A DNA stretch of 44,157 nucleotides from Candidatus Gastranaerophilales bacterium (GTDB taxonomy: Bacteria > Cyanobacteriota > Vampirovibrionia > Gastranaerophilales > Gastranaerophilaceae), in the NCBI GenBank assembly GCA_944325655.1, contig CALVAW010000015.1, positions 1-44,157 on the forward strand, in the 5' to 3' direction. The translations under genes and the position numbers were made by a program. The notes under the pieces are model-generated. The model was not told where the DNA came from, did not search any database, and was given only the letters and a program-made list of their open reading frames with translations. Each line of letters starts with the position of its first letter. Positions within the stretch are counted from its first letter, which is position 1. Below are positions 32,019 to 39,921 of the stretch, piece by piece.

Positions 32019-33686
32019 TTAAGCTTCAAAAAGTTTGTAGAGTCTTTCTTCTATTATTTTAGAGTCGAGTTCTGTTTTTTCTTTGTTTAAATTTAGGGCT
32101 TTTTGATATTGTTTTGCTGCTGCTATTTTTTCTCCCAACATTTCGTGACTTCTTGCGAGGTTGAAGTGCGCAAGAACATAATCAGGATTAATTTCTACTG
32201 CGGTTTTGAAGTATTCTGATGCTCTTGTAGCATCTCCAAGTCCGTCTAAGAATACGACTCCAAGATTATTATATGCTATATCATAACTGGAGTCCAGCTC
32301 TATTGCTTTAGAATAAAATATAATAGCTTTTTCTATGCAGTCTTTTTCCCAATATGCCATTGCAAGGCGTGAATATATTTTAGGATTATTTGTATCTTCA
32401 TTTAATGCAAGATTGTAGTATTCTATTGCACTATCCAAATTTTCTATGTCATAGTATATGTCTGCTATCGCTTCGTGAATTTGAGCTTTATTTTTGGTCA
32501 AAAGTAAGCTGTTTTGTAACATTGAAATAGCTGCTTCCGAATTTCCTTTTATTTGATGATATATTGCTGCCAGAGCTTGAGCGACAACAGATGACCATTC
32601 ATCATTCGGATTTGCTTCAAGTGCTTTTTTATATAGTTCAATTGCACTGTCATATTGTTCTAATTGAACATAGGCATAAGCAAGGGAATTTTGATAATAA
32701 GGGTTGTTTTCATCATATTTAAGAGCAAGCTTAAAAGCGCTGAGGGCATTTATTTTTTCGTCTTTTTTTAAATATAAATGCCCCAGCTCATAGTAACATT
32801 TGGAAAGTTCGGGATATTTGTTAGCTAAGATTGTATAGTAGTCAATTAATTCATCTGTTTTGTCATTTTGATATTGTTCAATGTATTCAATTGCATTAAC
32901 TATTTTCATAGGATCGTTATTTGACAAAATAACCACATTATTCAGACAGTCAAATGCTATATCATGACGATTTTTCTTTATTGCAATTTTTGCCATTCTT
33001 TCATATAAGCTTATTGATTTTTTAGAATTGTCAACAGCATTTAGATATATATCGTAAGCTTTCTTTTCGGAATTTATTTTTTCGTAAAATTCTCCGACTG
33101 CTTTATATTTTGCAAAATTTATATCATCAATTATGTTTCTTGCAAGCATTCTAATGCTTGCTTTGTCAAATATGCTCATTAATGTTCCCGTAAAACCGTA
33201 ATAAACGGCACCCGTAAAATCTTTTAGGGAACTTTTTTGATTGGAATTTTTAATTTTTTCAAGACAAGTCAAAGCAAGAACCAAGCGAGTTCTTGAAGTT
33301 GCAGGTTTTAATTTGATTGCTATTTTAAATTCTTCTTTTGCTCTGTCAAATTCGGAATTTAAAGATAAAAAATACCCCAAATACATGTGGGCATTGGCAT
33401 CTTTAGGATTCATTCTCACTGCTTTTGAACATTGTTCAATAGCACTTTGAATTCCTATTTGTCCGTTTTTATGCAAAAGAGTCGCAAGACGGTAATAAGC
33501 ACTTGCTTGTTCGGGGTTTTCTTTAATGGTTTCTATATAGCAGTTAATAGCAGTGGTTAAATCTTCATTTGTTGCCTTCAGAAGGTATCTTTGATGTGCT
33601 TCAACCGCTAATTCCAGTGTCTTTTGAGAATTCGTCATGGTTGCATCGTCTTTTCTTTGGGGAAATTTTGTTTTTTGTTTTAACAT
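32019..33686 (-). CDS. Multi-TPR protein
   Basis: 555 aa, about twelve tetratricopeptide repeats from residue 22 to about 540, with consensus units such as AYAYVQLEQYDSAIELYKKAL and AYNNLGVVFLDGLGDATRASEYF. No signal peptide or membrane helix. AAGGA lies six bases before the ATG. First gene of the minus-strand operon TPR-TPR-GGDEF. Large soluble TPR proteins often organise complexes or glycosylation and pilus systems; the partner is unknown. Confidence 0.9.
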   Translation of the reverse strand: MLKQKTKFPQRKDDATMTNSQKTLELAVEAHQRYLLKATNEDLTTAINCYIETIKENPEQASAYYRLATLLHKNGQIGIQSAIEQCSKAVRMNPKDANAHMYLGYFLSLNSEFDRAKEEFKIAIKLKPATSRTRLVLALTCLEKIKNSNQKSSLKDFTGAVYYGFTGTLMSIFDKASIRMLARNIIDDINFAKYKAVGEFYEKINSEKKAYDIYLNAVDNSKKSISLYERMAKIAIKKNRHDIAFDCLNNVVILSNNDPMKIVNAIEYIEQYQNDKTDELIDYYTILANKYPELSKCYYELGHLYLKKDEKINALSAFKLALKYDENNPYYQNSLAYAYVQLEQYDSAIELYKKALEANPNDEWSSVVAQALAAIYHQIKGNSEAAISMLQNSLLLTKNKAQIHEAIADIYYDIENLDSAIEYYNLALNEDTNNPKIYSRLAMAYWEKDCIEKAIIFYSKAIELDSSYDIAYNNLGVVFLDGLGDATRASEYFKTAVEINPDYVLAHFNLARSHEMLGEKIAAAKQYQKALNLNKEKTELDSKIIEERLYKLFEA

Positions 33687-33796
33687 TTATAATCCTTGCT
33701 TTGACAGAAAAATATCATACTATCAAGCTATCGATTTTACATGATTATGCTTTAATATGAACGGCAATAAATCCTCTATTTGTATGAAAATTTTAT

Positions 33797-33823
33797 TAAA
33801 AAAAGCCGCTTTTTAAGCGGCTT
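33797..33823 (-). terminator. pgk terminator
   Basis: AAGCCGCT (33803-33810) pairs with AGCGGCTT (33816-33823). On the minus strand the hairpin is followed by seven U, a strong terminator for pgk. The 33687-33796 stretch has no other recognised element. Confidence 0.85.
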
Positions 33824-33841
33824 AATTTTATTTATTGTAAA

Positions 33842-35041
33842 TTAATCATCTAATGCGTCAACACCGGGTAGGACTTTTCCTTCTATGAATTCAAGAGAAG
33901 CTCCTCCGCCTGTTGATACGTGGGTGAAATCTTCAGCTTTTGCGAATTTTTTAGCCGCAGAAACCGAGTCTCCTCCGCCTATAACAGATGTTGCGCCTTG
34001 TTTAGTGGCTTCTACAATTGCTTTAAGTACTGCTTTTGTTCCTTCGGCGAATTTAGGATTTTCGAAAGCTCCCACAGGACCGTTCATTAATATTGTTTTA
34101 GATGATTTAATTACTTCTGCGAACGCTTTTTGAGTATTTGGACCTGCATCTACGCCTTCAAATCCGTCAGGTATATTATTTACATCTACTACTTTATTTT
34201 CGCCGTTGCCTGAAAAATCATTTGTAACAAGCACATCTGTTGCAAGAATAAGGTTTACGCCTTTTGCTTTTGCTTTTGCTTCGATTGCTTTAGCTGTCTC
34301 CAATTGGTCGTCTTCACAAATCGAGTTTCCTATTTTTCCGCCGTTTGCTTTTACAAATGTATATGCCATTCCGCCGCCAATTATTAAATTGTCAACTTTA
34401 TCAATTAAGTTTTCTAAAACCCCGATTTTAGTTGATACTTTTGCTCCGCCGACAATAGCCGTAAAAGGATGAGCCGGATTATTAAGAGCTTCTCCCAGGC
34501 ATCTTAATTCTTTTTCCATTAAGAGTCCTGAAACTGCCGGTTTAAGTATATGTGCAAGTTTAGCTGTTGATGTGTGTTTTCTGTGAGCCGCACCAAATGC
34601 ATCATTGACGTAAAAATCACCTAATTTCGCCAATTCCTTTGCAAAAGTCATATCATCATCTTTTGCTTCTTCTTCTTTATAAAATCTGATGTTTTCCAAA
34701 AGTGCAACTTCACCGTCTTTTAGCGCTTCAAGTTCTTTGTCTGCTCCTTTACCTATAAGAGATTTAACAAATAAAACATTCTGACCCAACACTTTTGACA
34801 TGTGACGTGCTACCGGTTCAAGTGAAAATTCAGGTTTAACTTCTCCTTTAGGACGTCCAAGATGTGCCATTAAAATTACTTTTGCGCCACGTTCCGTTAA
34901 ATATTTAACCGTAGGAATAATTGCTTGAATTCTTGTATCATCAACCACATTGTTGTTTTCATCCAAAGGAACATTAACATCAACCCTTACCAGAGCTTTT
35001 TTCCCTTTGATGTCATTTAAGTCTTTAATTGATTTTTTCAT
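33842..35041 (-). CDS. pgk: Phosphoglycerate kinase
   Basis: 399 aa, full length. RVDVNVPLD, HLGRPKG, LLENIRFYKEEE, NDAFGAAHRKHTS, VGGAKVSTKIGVLENL, GGGMAYTF and the nucleotide-binding VIGGGDSVSA/STGGGASLEFIEGK are all present. It transfers phosphate from 1,3-bisphosphoglycerate to ADP in glycolysis. AAGGAG lies nine bases before the ATG and partly within the right arm of a 7-bp inverted repeat (35052-35072). A promoter is predicted at 35075-35103. Confidence 0.97.
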   Translation of the reverse strand: MKKSIKDLNDIKGKKALVRVDVNVPLDENNNVVDDTRIQAIIPTVKYLTERGAKVILMAHLGRPKGEVKPEFSLEPVARHMSKVLGQNVLFVKSLIGKGADKELEALKDGEVALLENIRFYKEEEAKDDDMTFAKELAKLGDFYVNDAFGAAHRKHTSTAKLAHILKPAVSGLLMEKELRCLGEALNNPAHPFTAIVGGAKVSTKIGVLENLIDKVDNLIIGGGMAYTFVKANGGKIGNSICEDDQLETAKAIEAKAKAKGVNLILATDVLVTNDFSGNGENKVVDVNNIPDGFEGVDAGPNTQKAFAEVIKSSKTILMNGPVGAFENPKFAEGTKAVLKAIVEATKQGATSVIGGGDSVSAAKKFAKAEDFTHVSTGGGASLEFIEGKVLPGVDALDD

Positions 35042-35051
35042 ATCTTAAACT

Positions 35052-35072
35052 CCTTATGTATCAAACATAAGG
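35052..35072 (-). promoter_or_regulatory. Inverted repeat covering the pgk ribosome binding site and start region
   Basis: On the minus strand CCTTATG and CATAAGG pair around a seven-base loop, and AAGG of the Shine-Dalgarno AAGGAG lies in the stem. The predicted transcript start (about 35068) falls inside the first arm. Only longer transcripts from upstream would therefore carry the whole hairpin. It may also be an operator at the start site. Confidence 0.5.
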
Positions 35073-35074
35073 TA

Positions 35075-35103
35075 ATTTTAGAATAAAGATAAACATTCTT
35101 CAA
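35075..35103 (-). promoter_or_regulatory. Promoter for pgk
   Basis: Minus strand TTGAAG (35103 to 35098), exactly 17 nt, TAAAAT (35080 to 35075). It overlaps nothing coding and lies right after the end of the upstream gene. Confidence 0.55.
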
Positions 35104-35105
35104 CT

Positions 35106-35363
35106 TTATTTAGTGAAGAAATTTTTAATAGCGTTTATAAAATCCAAGATAAGATTTTTGATAATTGAAATGAAGCTTTCTTCTTCAATCGGTTCATAAC
35201 CTTGCTTTTCAAAGCTGTCTTCAGGGTAATCTTTTGCAAATTCTATGGGTTCTTCTTCCTGATTGCGTTGAAAATAACCGGTATTACCGCCGCCACCGGC
35301 TGTCGTCTTGGATGAAGCTTGCACGTTAGATAAATTTCTATTCGGATTTATATCAAATGACAT
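35106..35363 (-). CDS. Small protein with C-terminal amphipathic/hydrophobic helix
   Basis: 85 aa from the ATG complementary to 35361-35363, chosen because AAGAAGG lies eight bases upstream (a longer frame starts at 35414). The N-terminal half is polar and disordered (MSFDINPNRNLSN, glycine run), then an acidic middle (EEEPIEFAKDYPEDSFE), then a C-terminal helix FISIIKNLILDFINAIKNFF with a basic end, likely membrane-associated. I do not recognise the family. Its promoter is bracketed by a perfect 12-bp inverted repeat. Confidence 0.7.
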   Translation of the reverse strand: MSFDINPNRNLSNVQASSKTTAGGGGNTGYFQRNQEEEPIEFAKDYPEDSFEKQGYEPIEEESFISIIKNLILDFINAIKNFFTK

Positions 35364-35365
35364 AA

Positions 35366-35411
35366 AATTACCTTCTTTTACTATGATTATAGCACATTTA
35401 AGAAGGTAATT
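35366..35411 (-). promoter_or_regulatory. Extended -10 promoter bracketed by a perfect 12-bp inverted repeat
   Basis: AATTACCTTCTT (35366-35377) and AAGAAGGTAATT (35400-35411) are perfect inverted copies. Between them, on the minus strand, is TGCTATAAT (hexamer 35391 to 35386), predicting a start near 35379. The downstream arm, read on the minus strand, contains the AAGAAGG Shine-Dalgarno sequence of the gene. A transcript from this promoter lacks the upstream arm; a read-through transcript has both arms and would hide the ribosome binding site. Confidence 0.65.
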
Positions 35412-35436
35412 CAATTATTTGTTATTATCAGTAATT

Positions 35437-36141
35437 TTATTTTACGGGTAATTTTAAATTATCTTGAAGTTCAAGCATAACTTTTTCGCCTTTTTTAGCT
35501 TTGTAATGTAATCCCGGAGAGACTACACCGGTTACAAGACCTACACCGCCGCCGATTGAGCCGCCAATTATTAATCCTGTGATTGTATGCCCTGCCGCAA
35601 CACCTATTGCAGCACCTAATCCTGAACCTACACCGCCTATTGCAATTGTGTAAGCTGCAATTTTACCTGCTGTTTCTTTTGCTCCTTCTTGGAGATATTT
35701 CTTTTTATTTGCAAGTTCAACACATACAGGAATGTTTGTTCCGTCGGGAAGTAAAATATGAGTGAATTCCATAAATACTTTTGCATTTCTCGAGAACCAT
35801 TTTGGAGGTTCAATACAAGTAATTTTCGCAATTAAGGAAGAATTGCAAGGAATTAAAAGTGTTCCTTCGGTTGTTTTTAGGTCATTATCAAATACAAATT
35901 GAACGTAATCACCGGTTTTATAATATTTTGAATTAAAATTTTGTGCAAAATTTACAACAAGATTATTTTCTTTTTGTATTACATTGCCGCCCGGTGTAAT
36001 TTTTACAAGATCAATTTTAGCATTTTTTGTTGTTTGCAAATGTTCAACATCTGTATCTTCATAGCTATAGGCAAGTGTTTGTAAGGGCATGGATGCCATA
36101 AATGCAGACAGTAGTCCAATAGATAAAACTTTTTTAAACAT
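35437..36141 (-). CDS. Exported glycine-zipper protein
   Basis: 234 aa. Sec signal peptide MFKKVLSIGLLSAFMASM...LAYS. A beta-rich domain (30-140) follows with YVQFVFDNDL, ITCIEPP and LLPDGTNIPVCVELANKK. A glycine-rich region (about 160-205) with GGVGSGLGAAIGVAAGH and GGSIGGGVGLVTG repeats forms likely membrane-inserting glycine zippers. Probably lies in the periplasm or outer membrane. GAGGAT precedes the ATG. It is 32 nt downstream of the glycosyltransferase gene. The function is not known. Confidence 0.8.
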   Translation of the reverse strand: MFKKVLSIGLLSAFMASMPLQTLAYSYEDTDVEHLQTTKNAKIDLVKITPGGNVIQKENNLVVNFAQNFNSKYYKTGDYVQFVFDNDLKTTEGTLLIPCNSSLIAKITCIEPPKWFSRNAKVFMEFTHILLPDGTNIPVCVELANKKKYLQEGAKETAGKIAAYTIAIGGVGSGLGAAIGVAAGHTITGLIIGGSIGGGVGLVTGVVSPGLHYKAKKGEKVMLELQDNLKLPVK

Positions 36142-36173
36142 AAAAGATATCCTCGTAAATCTTCTTTCGACTT

Positions 36174-38270
36174 TTATATATTACCAGAAAAATTGATATT
36201 CTTAAAGTAGTATATTTTAATTCCCGTTTTTTTCGGTTTTAATTCAAAGTTTTTAATTAAATTTTGTTTAAAATTTTTGTTATTTATCAGATAATGATAA
36301 CCTAAGCATCTTCTTGATATCGCTTCTTTTGGATTTGTATTTTGGGCTATGAAACAACAATTTAAATTATTTGTGTTGTTAAAAATAATTTTTTGATTTT
36401 TGATTTTATATTCAATTTTAACATCTTCCGGATTAAAGACGTTATCTTCTTGACTTTCTCCTTCCATAACAATTATATCGTATTTTTTGAGGTTATATTT
36501 ATTAAGTTTTGAAGCATTTAAAAAATCAACTTTAAATTTTTTATTGTTAGGATTTTTTAAATATAATGCTGGTGTATCATTTGTTTTAATAAAGCCGATT
36601 TTTTTAGCTTTCGGATATTTGAGAATAATTGTGTCATATATTTCAGGAGCAATTTTATATATATTAATGATTTTTCCTCTAAAACAGTCATCTTCAAATT
36701 TATTTATATTGAAATTATTTTTTTCTAAATTATGAAAAACATTAAAAAAGGGCATTCTTTTTATATGTGTTGAAATTAATGTCATATAAAAAATCATAAA
36801 AAATATTATAAAAGGTTTAAAAAAGCTTTTTTTTCGATATGAATATATTGTGCAGATGTTTGCCAGGCATACGAAAGTTACAATAAATCTTATTGAAAAA
36901 ACCATATAAGCTATAGAAAAAGATAAAAAGATAATGTTGATTAAAAATGTTGCAGCCGTAAAGAATAGAAAAATTGTTCTTTTATTTTTACTGAATGAAA
37001 TTTTAAATAGTGAAGAAAAAATTGAGGGGAGAAATATAAGAAATCCTAAAATCCCAAAACCGACTATTTGTTCGTCTGCTGTTATGTTAATTTTATCCAT
37101 TGCTACATTGCAGCCTATTTTTGGATTAATATTGATTGCTTGAAATATTGAATTTTTTATCAGTAAGATTTTGTCATTTAAGTAATAACCCCATTTAAAT
37201 CCCGTAAAATCAAAAGATTGAAAGAAAAAATGTATTAAATTTGCAATAAAACCTTTATATCCTCCCCAAAATTTATGTCCTAAATATGCTGCATGGTTTG
37301 AAAAAGGATTGTGAAAATCAATAAAATTTAAAATATAGTTATAAGAAGAAAAAATTAAGAAATTGATGATTAAAAATCCGAAAAATATTAAAATATTTTT
37401 TAATTTTTTTTCTTTTTTTATAAAATATGAAGTTGCAAAAATTAAAATTAAAAAACCAAAAAGCGATATAAAAGCTGAAGTTTTAACACCAAGAGCTAAT
37501 GCCAGAGAAAGTGACGAAAAGTATAAACTTGGTATATCTTTGTTAAAATATAATGCCAGTGAACAAATTAATAGCGCTCCTGTGAGTATGTTTGTTTGCA
37601 TGCTTGGAATTTGAACAATTATTGCCGATAAGGAAGAAAAAATATAAATTGCCCACAAACGTTTTCGATAGGAGATTTTAAGCTTAGACATTATGTTCCA
37701 GCTTGAAATGATTGTTAAAATGTATGAAAAGAATGATAAAATCCCAAAACCATAAAAATTTTTTTTCAAAACAAGCATCCAGGTATAAAATATTTCCGAA
37801 TTTATGGGCATGATTAATGCACGTATATCGTTTGTGTCAAAATGAGCCAGATTTTTATTTGAAGCAAATTCAACAGCTCTTAAAAAATGATATGTTTGAC
37901 TGTCCGGTTCTAAAGGCGGCATTACAAGCGCCAGAAATAATGTTGCCATTATTAATATTAAAAAGGATAAGGTTAGAATAATTAAGGATTTATCAAGTAT
38001 TAGAGCATTTTTCAATTTGCTTAAATTAATAGAATTTTTTATGTTTAAATTTTGAAAATTTATTTTTTTCCAAAGAAGAATTAATATTATTATCTCTCCT
38101 AAATTCATCAAAATTATGTTTTTTGCTTCAATAGAGTTAAAAAGAGATAAAATCTCCATATTAAAAATTATTATTCCGAAAAATACGGGAAAAATTATAA
38201 GAGCATTTCTTGTAAGGCATGCAATTATATAAGAAGAAAGAAGGTTTAAAAAAAATCCCCAAAAAAGCAT
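36174..38270 (-). CDS. GT-C (GT39/PMT-like) membrane glycosyltransferase-like protein
   Basis: 698 aa with about twelve membrane segments and a C-terminal soluble part (about 480-698). The first large outer loop has acidic residues typical of GT-C catalysis (PPLEPDSQTYH). This places it with the PMT/ArnT/GT39-like and related uncharacterised families, which use lipid-linked sugars on the outer face of the membrane. The C-terminal domain (FKTNDTPALYL, DIIVMEGESQ) is unfamiliar. The start ATG is at 38268-38270, with no ribosome binding site and a TATAAT 15 bases upstream. Confidence 0.75.
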   Translation of the reverse strand: MLFWGFFLNLLSSYIIACLTRNALIIFPVFFGIIIFNMEILSLFNSIEAKNIILMNLGEIIILILLWKKINFQNLNIKNSINLSKLKNALILDKSLIILTLSFLILIMATLFLALVMPPLEPDSQTYHFLRAVEFASNKNLAHFDTNDIRALIMPINSEIFYTWMLVLKKNFYGFGILSFFSYILTIISSWNIMSKLKISYRKRLWAIYIFSSLSAIIVQIPSMQTNILTGALLICSLALYFNKDIPSLYFSSLSLALALGVKTSAFISLFGFLILIFATSYFIKKEKKLKNILIFFGFLIINFLIFSSYNYILNFIDFHNPFSNHAAYLGHKFWGGYKGFIANLIHFFFQSFDFTGFKWGYYLNDKILLIKNSIFQAININPKIGCNVAMDKINITADEQIVGFGILGFLIFLPSIFSSLFKISFSKNKRTIFLFFTAATFLINIIFLSFSIAYMVFSIRFIVTFVCLANICTIYSYRKKSFFKPFIIFFMIFYMTLISTHIKRMPFFNVFHNLEKNNFNINKFEDDCFRGKIINIYKIAPEIYDTIILKYPKAKKIGFIKTNDTPALYLKNPNNKKFKVDFLNASKLNKYNLKKYDIIVMEGESQEDNVFNPEDVKIEYKIKNQKIIFNNTNNLNCCFIAQNTNPKEAISRRCLGYHYLINNKNFKQNLIKNFELKPKKTGIKIYYFKNINFSGNI

Positions 38271-38285
38271 ATTACAATTCTACAA

Positions 38286-38291
38286 ATTATA
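38286..38291 (-). promoter_or_regulatory. -10 element for the membrane glycosyltransferase gene
   Basis: Minus-strand TATAAT predicts a start near 38279 and a nine-base leader before the ATG. No Shine-Dalgarno sequence is present. Confidence 0.4.
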
Positions 38292-38297
38292 TAAAAA

Positions 38298-38633
38298 TTA
38301 AGCAACCAAAAAGGAACGTTTTATTAATTCTCTTTTGTTATCAATAAAATCTTTTTCGCAAATAAATGATTTTAGGGAACCTTTTTTAATAATAAGAAAA
38401 AGATATAAAAGTACTTCACTGTTAAGATTAAATAATTTGAATTTATTTTTGAGCAGTGAAATAATAAATTTTTCAGAAGAAATTGACTTAACATTTTTCA
38501 TGTTGAGTCCTATTTTTTTACTTTTTTTTGTAAATTCTAATATTTTATTCGTTAAATTATCATCAATTTTGTTTTCATTGATAATTAAAACAATCTTGCC
38601 TTTGCAAATTGTTTTATTGATAGTATTTTTCAT
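38298..38633 (-). CDS. Small protein, possibly STAS-like
   Basis: 111 aa. KGKIVLIINENKIDDNLTNKI, KKIGLNMKNVKSISSEKFIISLL and the later FKLFNLNSEVLLYLFLIIKKG follow the strand-helix order of an anti-sigma-antagonist (STAS) domain, but the usual DLS/DxS phosphorylation segment is replaced by KSISSE. GGAT lies before the ATG at 38633. The opposite strand is also open here, but its product has no recognisable pattern. It lies 27 nt upstream of the membrane glycosyltransferase gene. The family call is tentative. Confidence 0.6.
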   Translation of the reverse strand: MKNTINKTICKGKIVLIINENKIDDNLTNKILEFTKKSKKIGLNMKNVKSISSEKFIISLLKNKFKLFNLNSEVLLYLFLIIKKGSLKSFICEKDFIDNKRELIKRSFLVA

Positions 38634-38759
38634 AAGTCATCCGGTCTTTTACCTTATATCTTAAGCTTTTTCAAATTAAATGTTAATTATTACAAAGAAT
38701 GATATTGTTATAACTTTTGTTTGATAAAAAAACATGATAGTATAGTTTTAAGAAAGATT

Positions 38760-38765
38760 TATAAT
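38760..38765 (+). promoter_or_regulatory. -10 element predicting a leaderless PAS-kinase-like mRNA
   Basis: TATAAT ends six bases before the ATG at 38772, so +1 is predicted at the A of the start codon. No Shine-Dalgarno sequence is present. Confidence 0.55.
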
Positions 38766-38771
38766 AAATAA

Positions 38772-39899
38772 ATGAAGATACTAGAATATTTTAAAAGCCA
38801 AAAAGAAGATAATAATTTTAATTTATTGCCTGACGGTATTTTTACTTTGGAACAAGACGGTAGGGTAATCGATGTTAACGATAAGGTCTTGGAGATTTAT
38901 AAAACAACACGTTTTAATGTTTTGGGACGTTATTTTTCTGATTTTGTAGAAAACGGCACCGAGATTTTAAATAAAATAGTTAAAGATGGCTCTTCTGAGC
39001 TTGTCAGGGCTTCTATGAAAGGAAAAGATGCTCCCTTGCTTTATTTGGAAATAACGGCAAAAAGAAATGCGGATTCAAATAAAGTTTATGTTGTTGCAAG
39101 AAATGCCACAGAAAGACAAAGCGAATATAAAACAATTAAAGGGCAATTTTCTGTTGTGCAAAAGATAATTGATGAAAAAAATGATTTTCTTTTGGATTCA
39201 TCCGGAGTCATCTTGTCAAACCTTGTTTCTATAAGTGGTTTTTCACGTGCGCTTTTGGATGGTATTGGAGGTGCTTTATCGGAAAAACAGCAAAAATATT
39301 TAAACATAATTAATATTAATGCAAGAGATTTGAATTATGATTTAGAAAAGTTGTTTACTCTTTTTAAACTTGAATCAAAGAAAATTGAATACCAAAATAA
39401 ACCTTTTGATTTAATTAGTCTTTTAAAATCAATTAACAGGGTTTACGAGAAAGATTTTAGAGACAGAAAAATTATTTTTTCCATGGATTATTCTTCCTTA
39501 ACGGAAAGAGATTGTTATTTGGATAGCGAGGTTGTTGAATATATGCTTCGCTCTATTATGGACATTTTTTTCAGATTTGCAAATTTAGGTAAATGTTATT
39601 TGAATATTGGTCATCCTCCTATGGATTTTCTCAAAACAAGAGAATTTGCTGCCAATGATTTTTTTGATACAAAAAAATATGTATTATTTGAAGCTAAGAT
39701 AGCTGATTTGGTATTTAGTAAAGATGAATTAGATAATATTTTTGATACTTATTACAAAGGTGCAACTAAACGTCCTATAGGGTTGAGAGCTTCTTTAAAT
39801 TTATTAAAAATTTATATTACAGATTTAAAAGGTGATATTTGGGTATATTCAAAAGAAAATTTTGGTACAATGTTTACATTTGTACTGCCTTTGAGGTAG
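38772..39899 (+). CDS. PAS-domain pseudo-histidine kinase
   Basis: 375 aa. A PAS domain (about 18-115; LLPDGIFTLEQDGRVIDVND, ARNATERQ) precedes a region that aligns with HisKA and HATPase_c of sensor kinases. At the dimerisation helix, FLLDSSGVILSNLVSISGF replaces FLAxxSHELRTPLxxIxGF, so the phospho-acceptor His is Gly145. The N-box reads MLRSIMDIFFRF instead of the NLLxNAxKF pattern. DxGxG is absent, and GLGL reads GLRAS. The GTMFTFVLP end is kept. The fold is likely preserved without ATP binding or phosphotransfer. The gene precedes an ABC ATPase gene by 22 nt. Confidence 0.85.
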   Translation: MKILEYFKSQKEDNNFNLLPDGIFTLEQDGRVIDVNDKVLEIYKTTRFNVLGRYFSDFVENGTEILNKIVKDGSSELVRASMKGKDAPLLYLEITAKRNADSNKVYVVARNATERQSEYKTIKGQFSVVQKIIDEKNDFLLDSSGVILSNLVSISGFSRALLDGIGGALSEKQQKYLNIININARDLNYDLEKLFTLFKLESKKIEYQNKPFDLISLLKSINRVYEKDFRDRKIIFSMDYSSLTERDCYLDSEVVEYMLRSIMDIFFRFANLGKCYLNIGHPPMDFLKTREFAANDFFDTKKYVLFEAKIADLVFSKDELDNIFDTYYKGATKRPIGLRASLNLLKIYITDLKGDIWVYSKENFGTMFTFVLPLR

Positions 39900-39921
39900 A
39901 TGGATAAAAGAGAAAAATTTG

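Noticed and set aside
33701-33727. TTGACAG ... CTATCAA inverted repeat with a perfect -35 hexamer upstream of the TPR operon
   Set aside because: No -10 at proper spacing on either strand, and the arms are only six of seven matched; too weak to call.
38335-38664. 109-codon plus-strand frame opposite the STAS-like gene
   Set aside because: The product is Leu/Ser/Phe-rich without pattern, while the minus-strand frame shows a plausible strand-helix order and a start with GGAT upstream.
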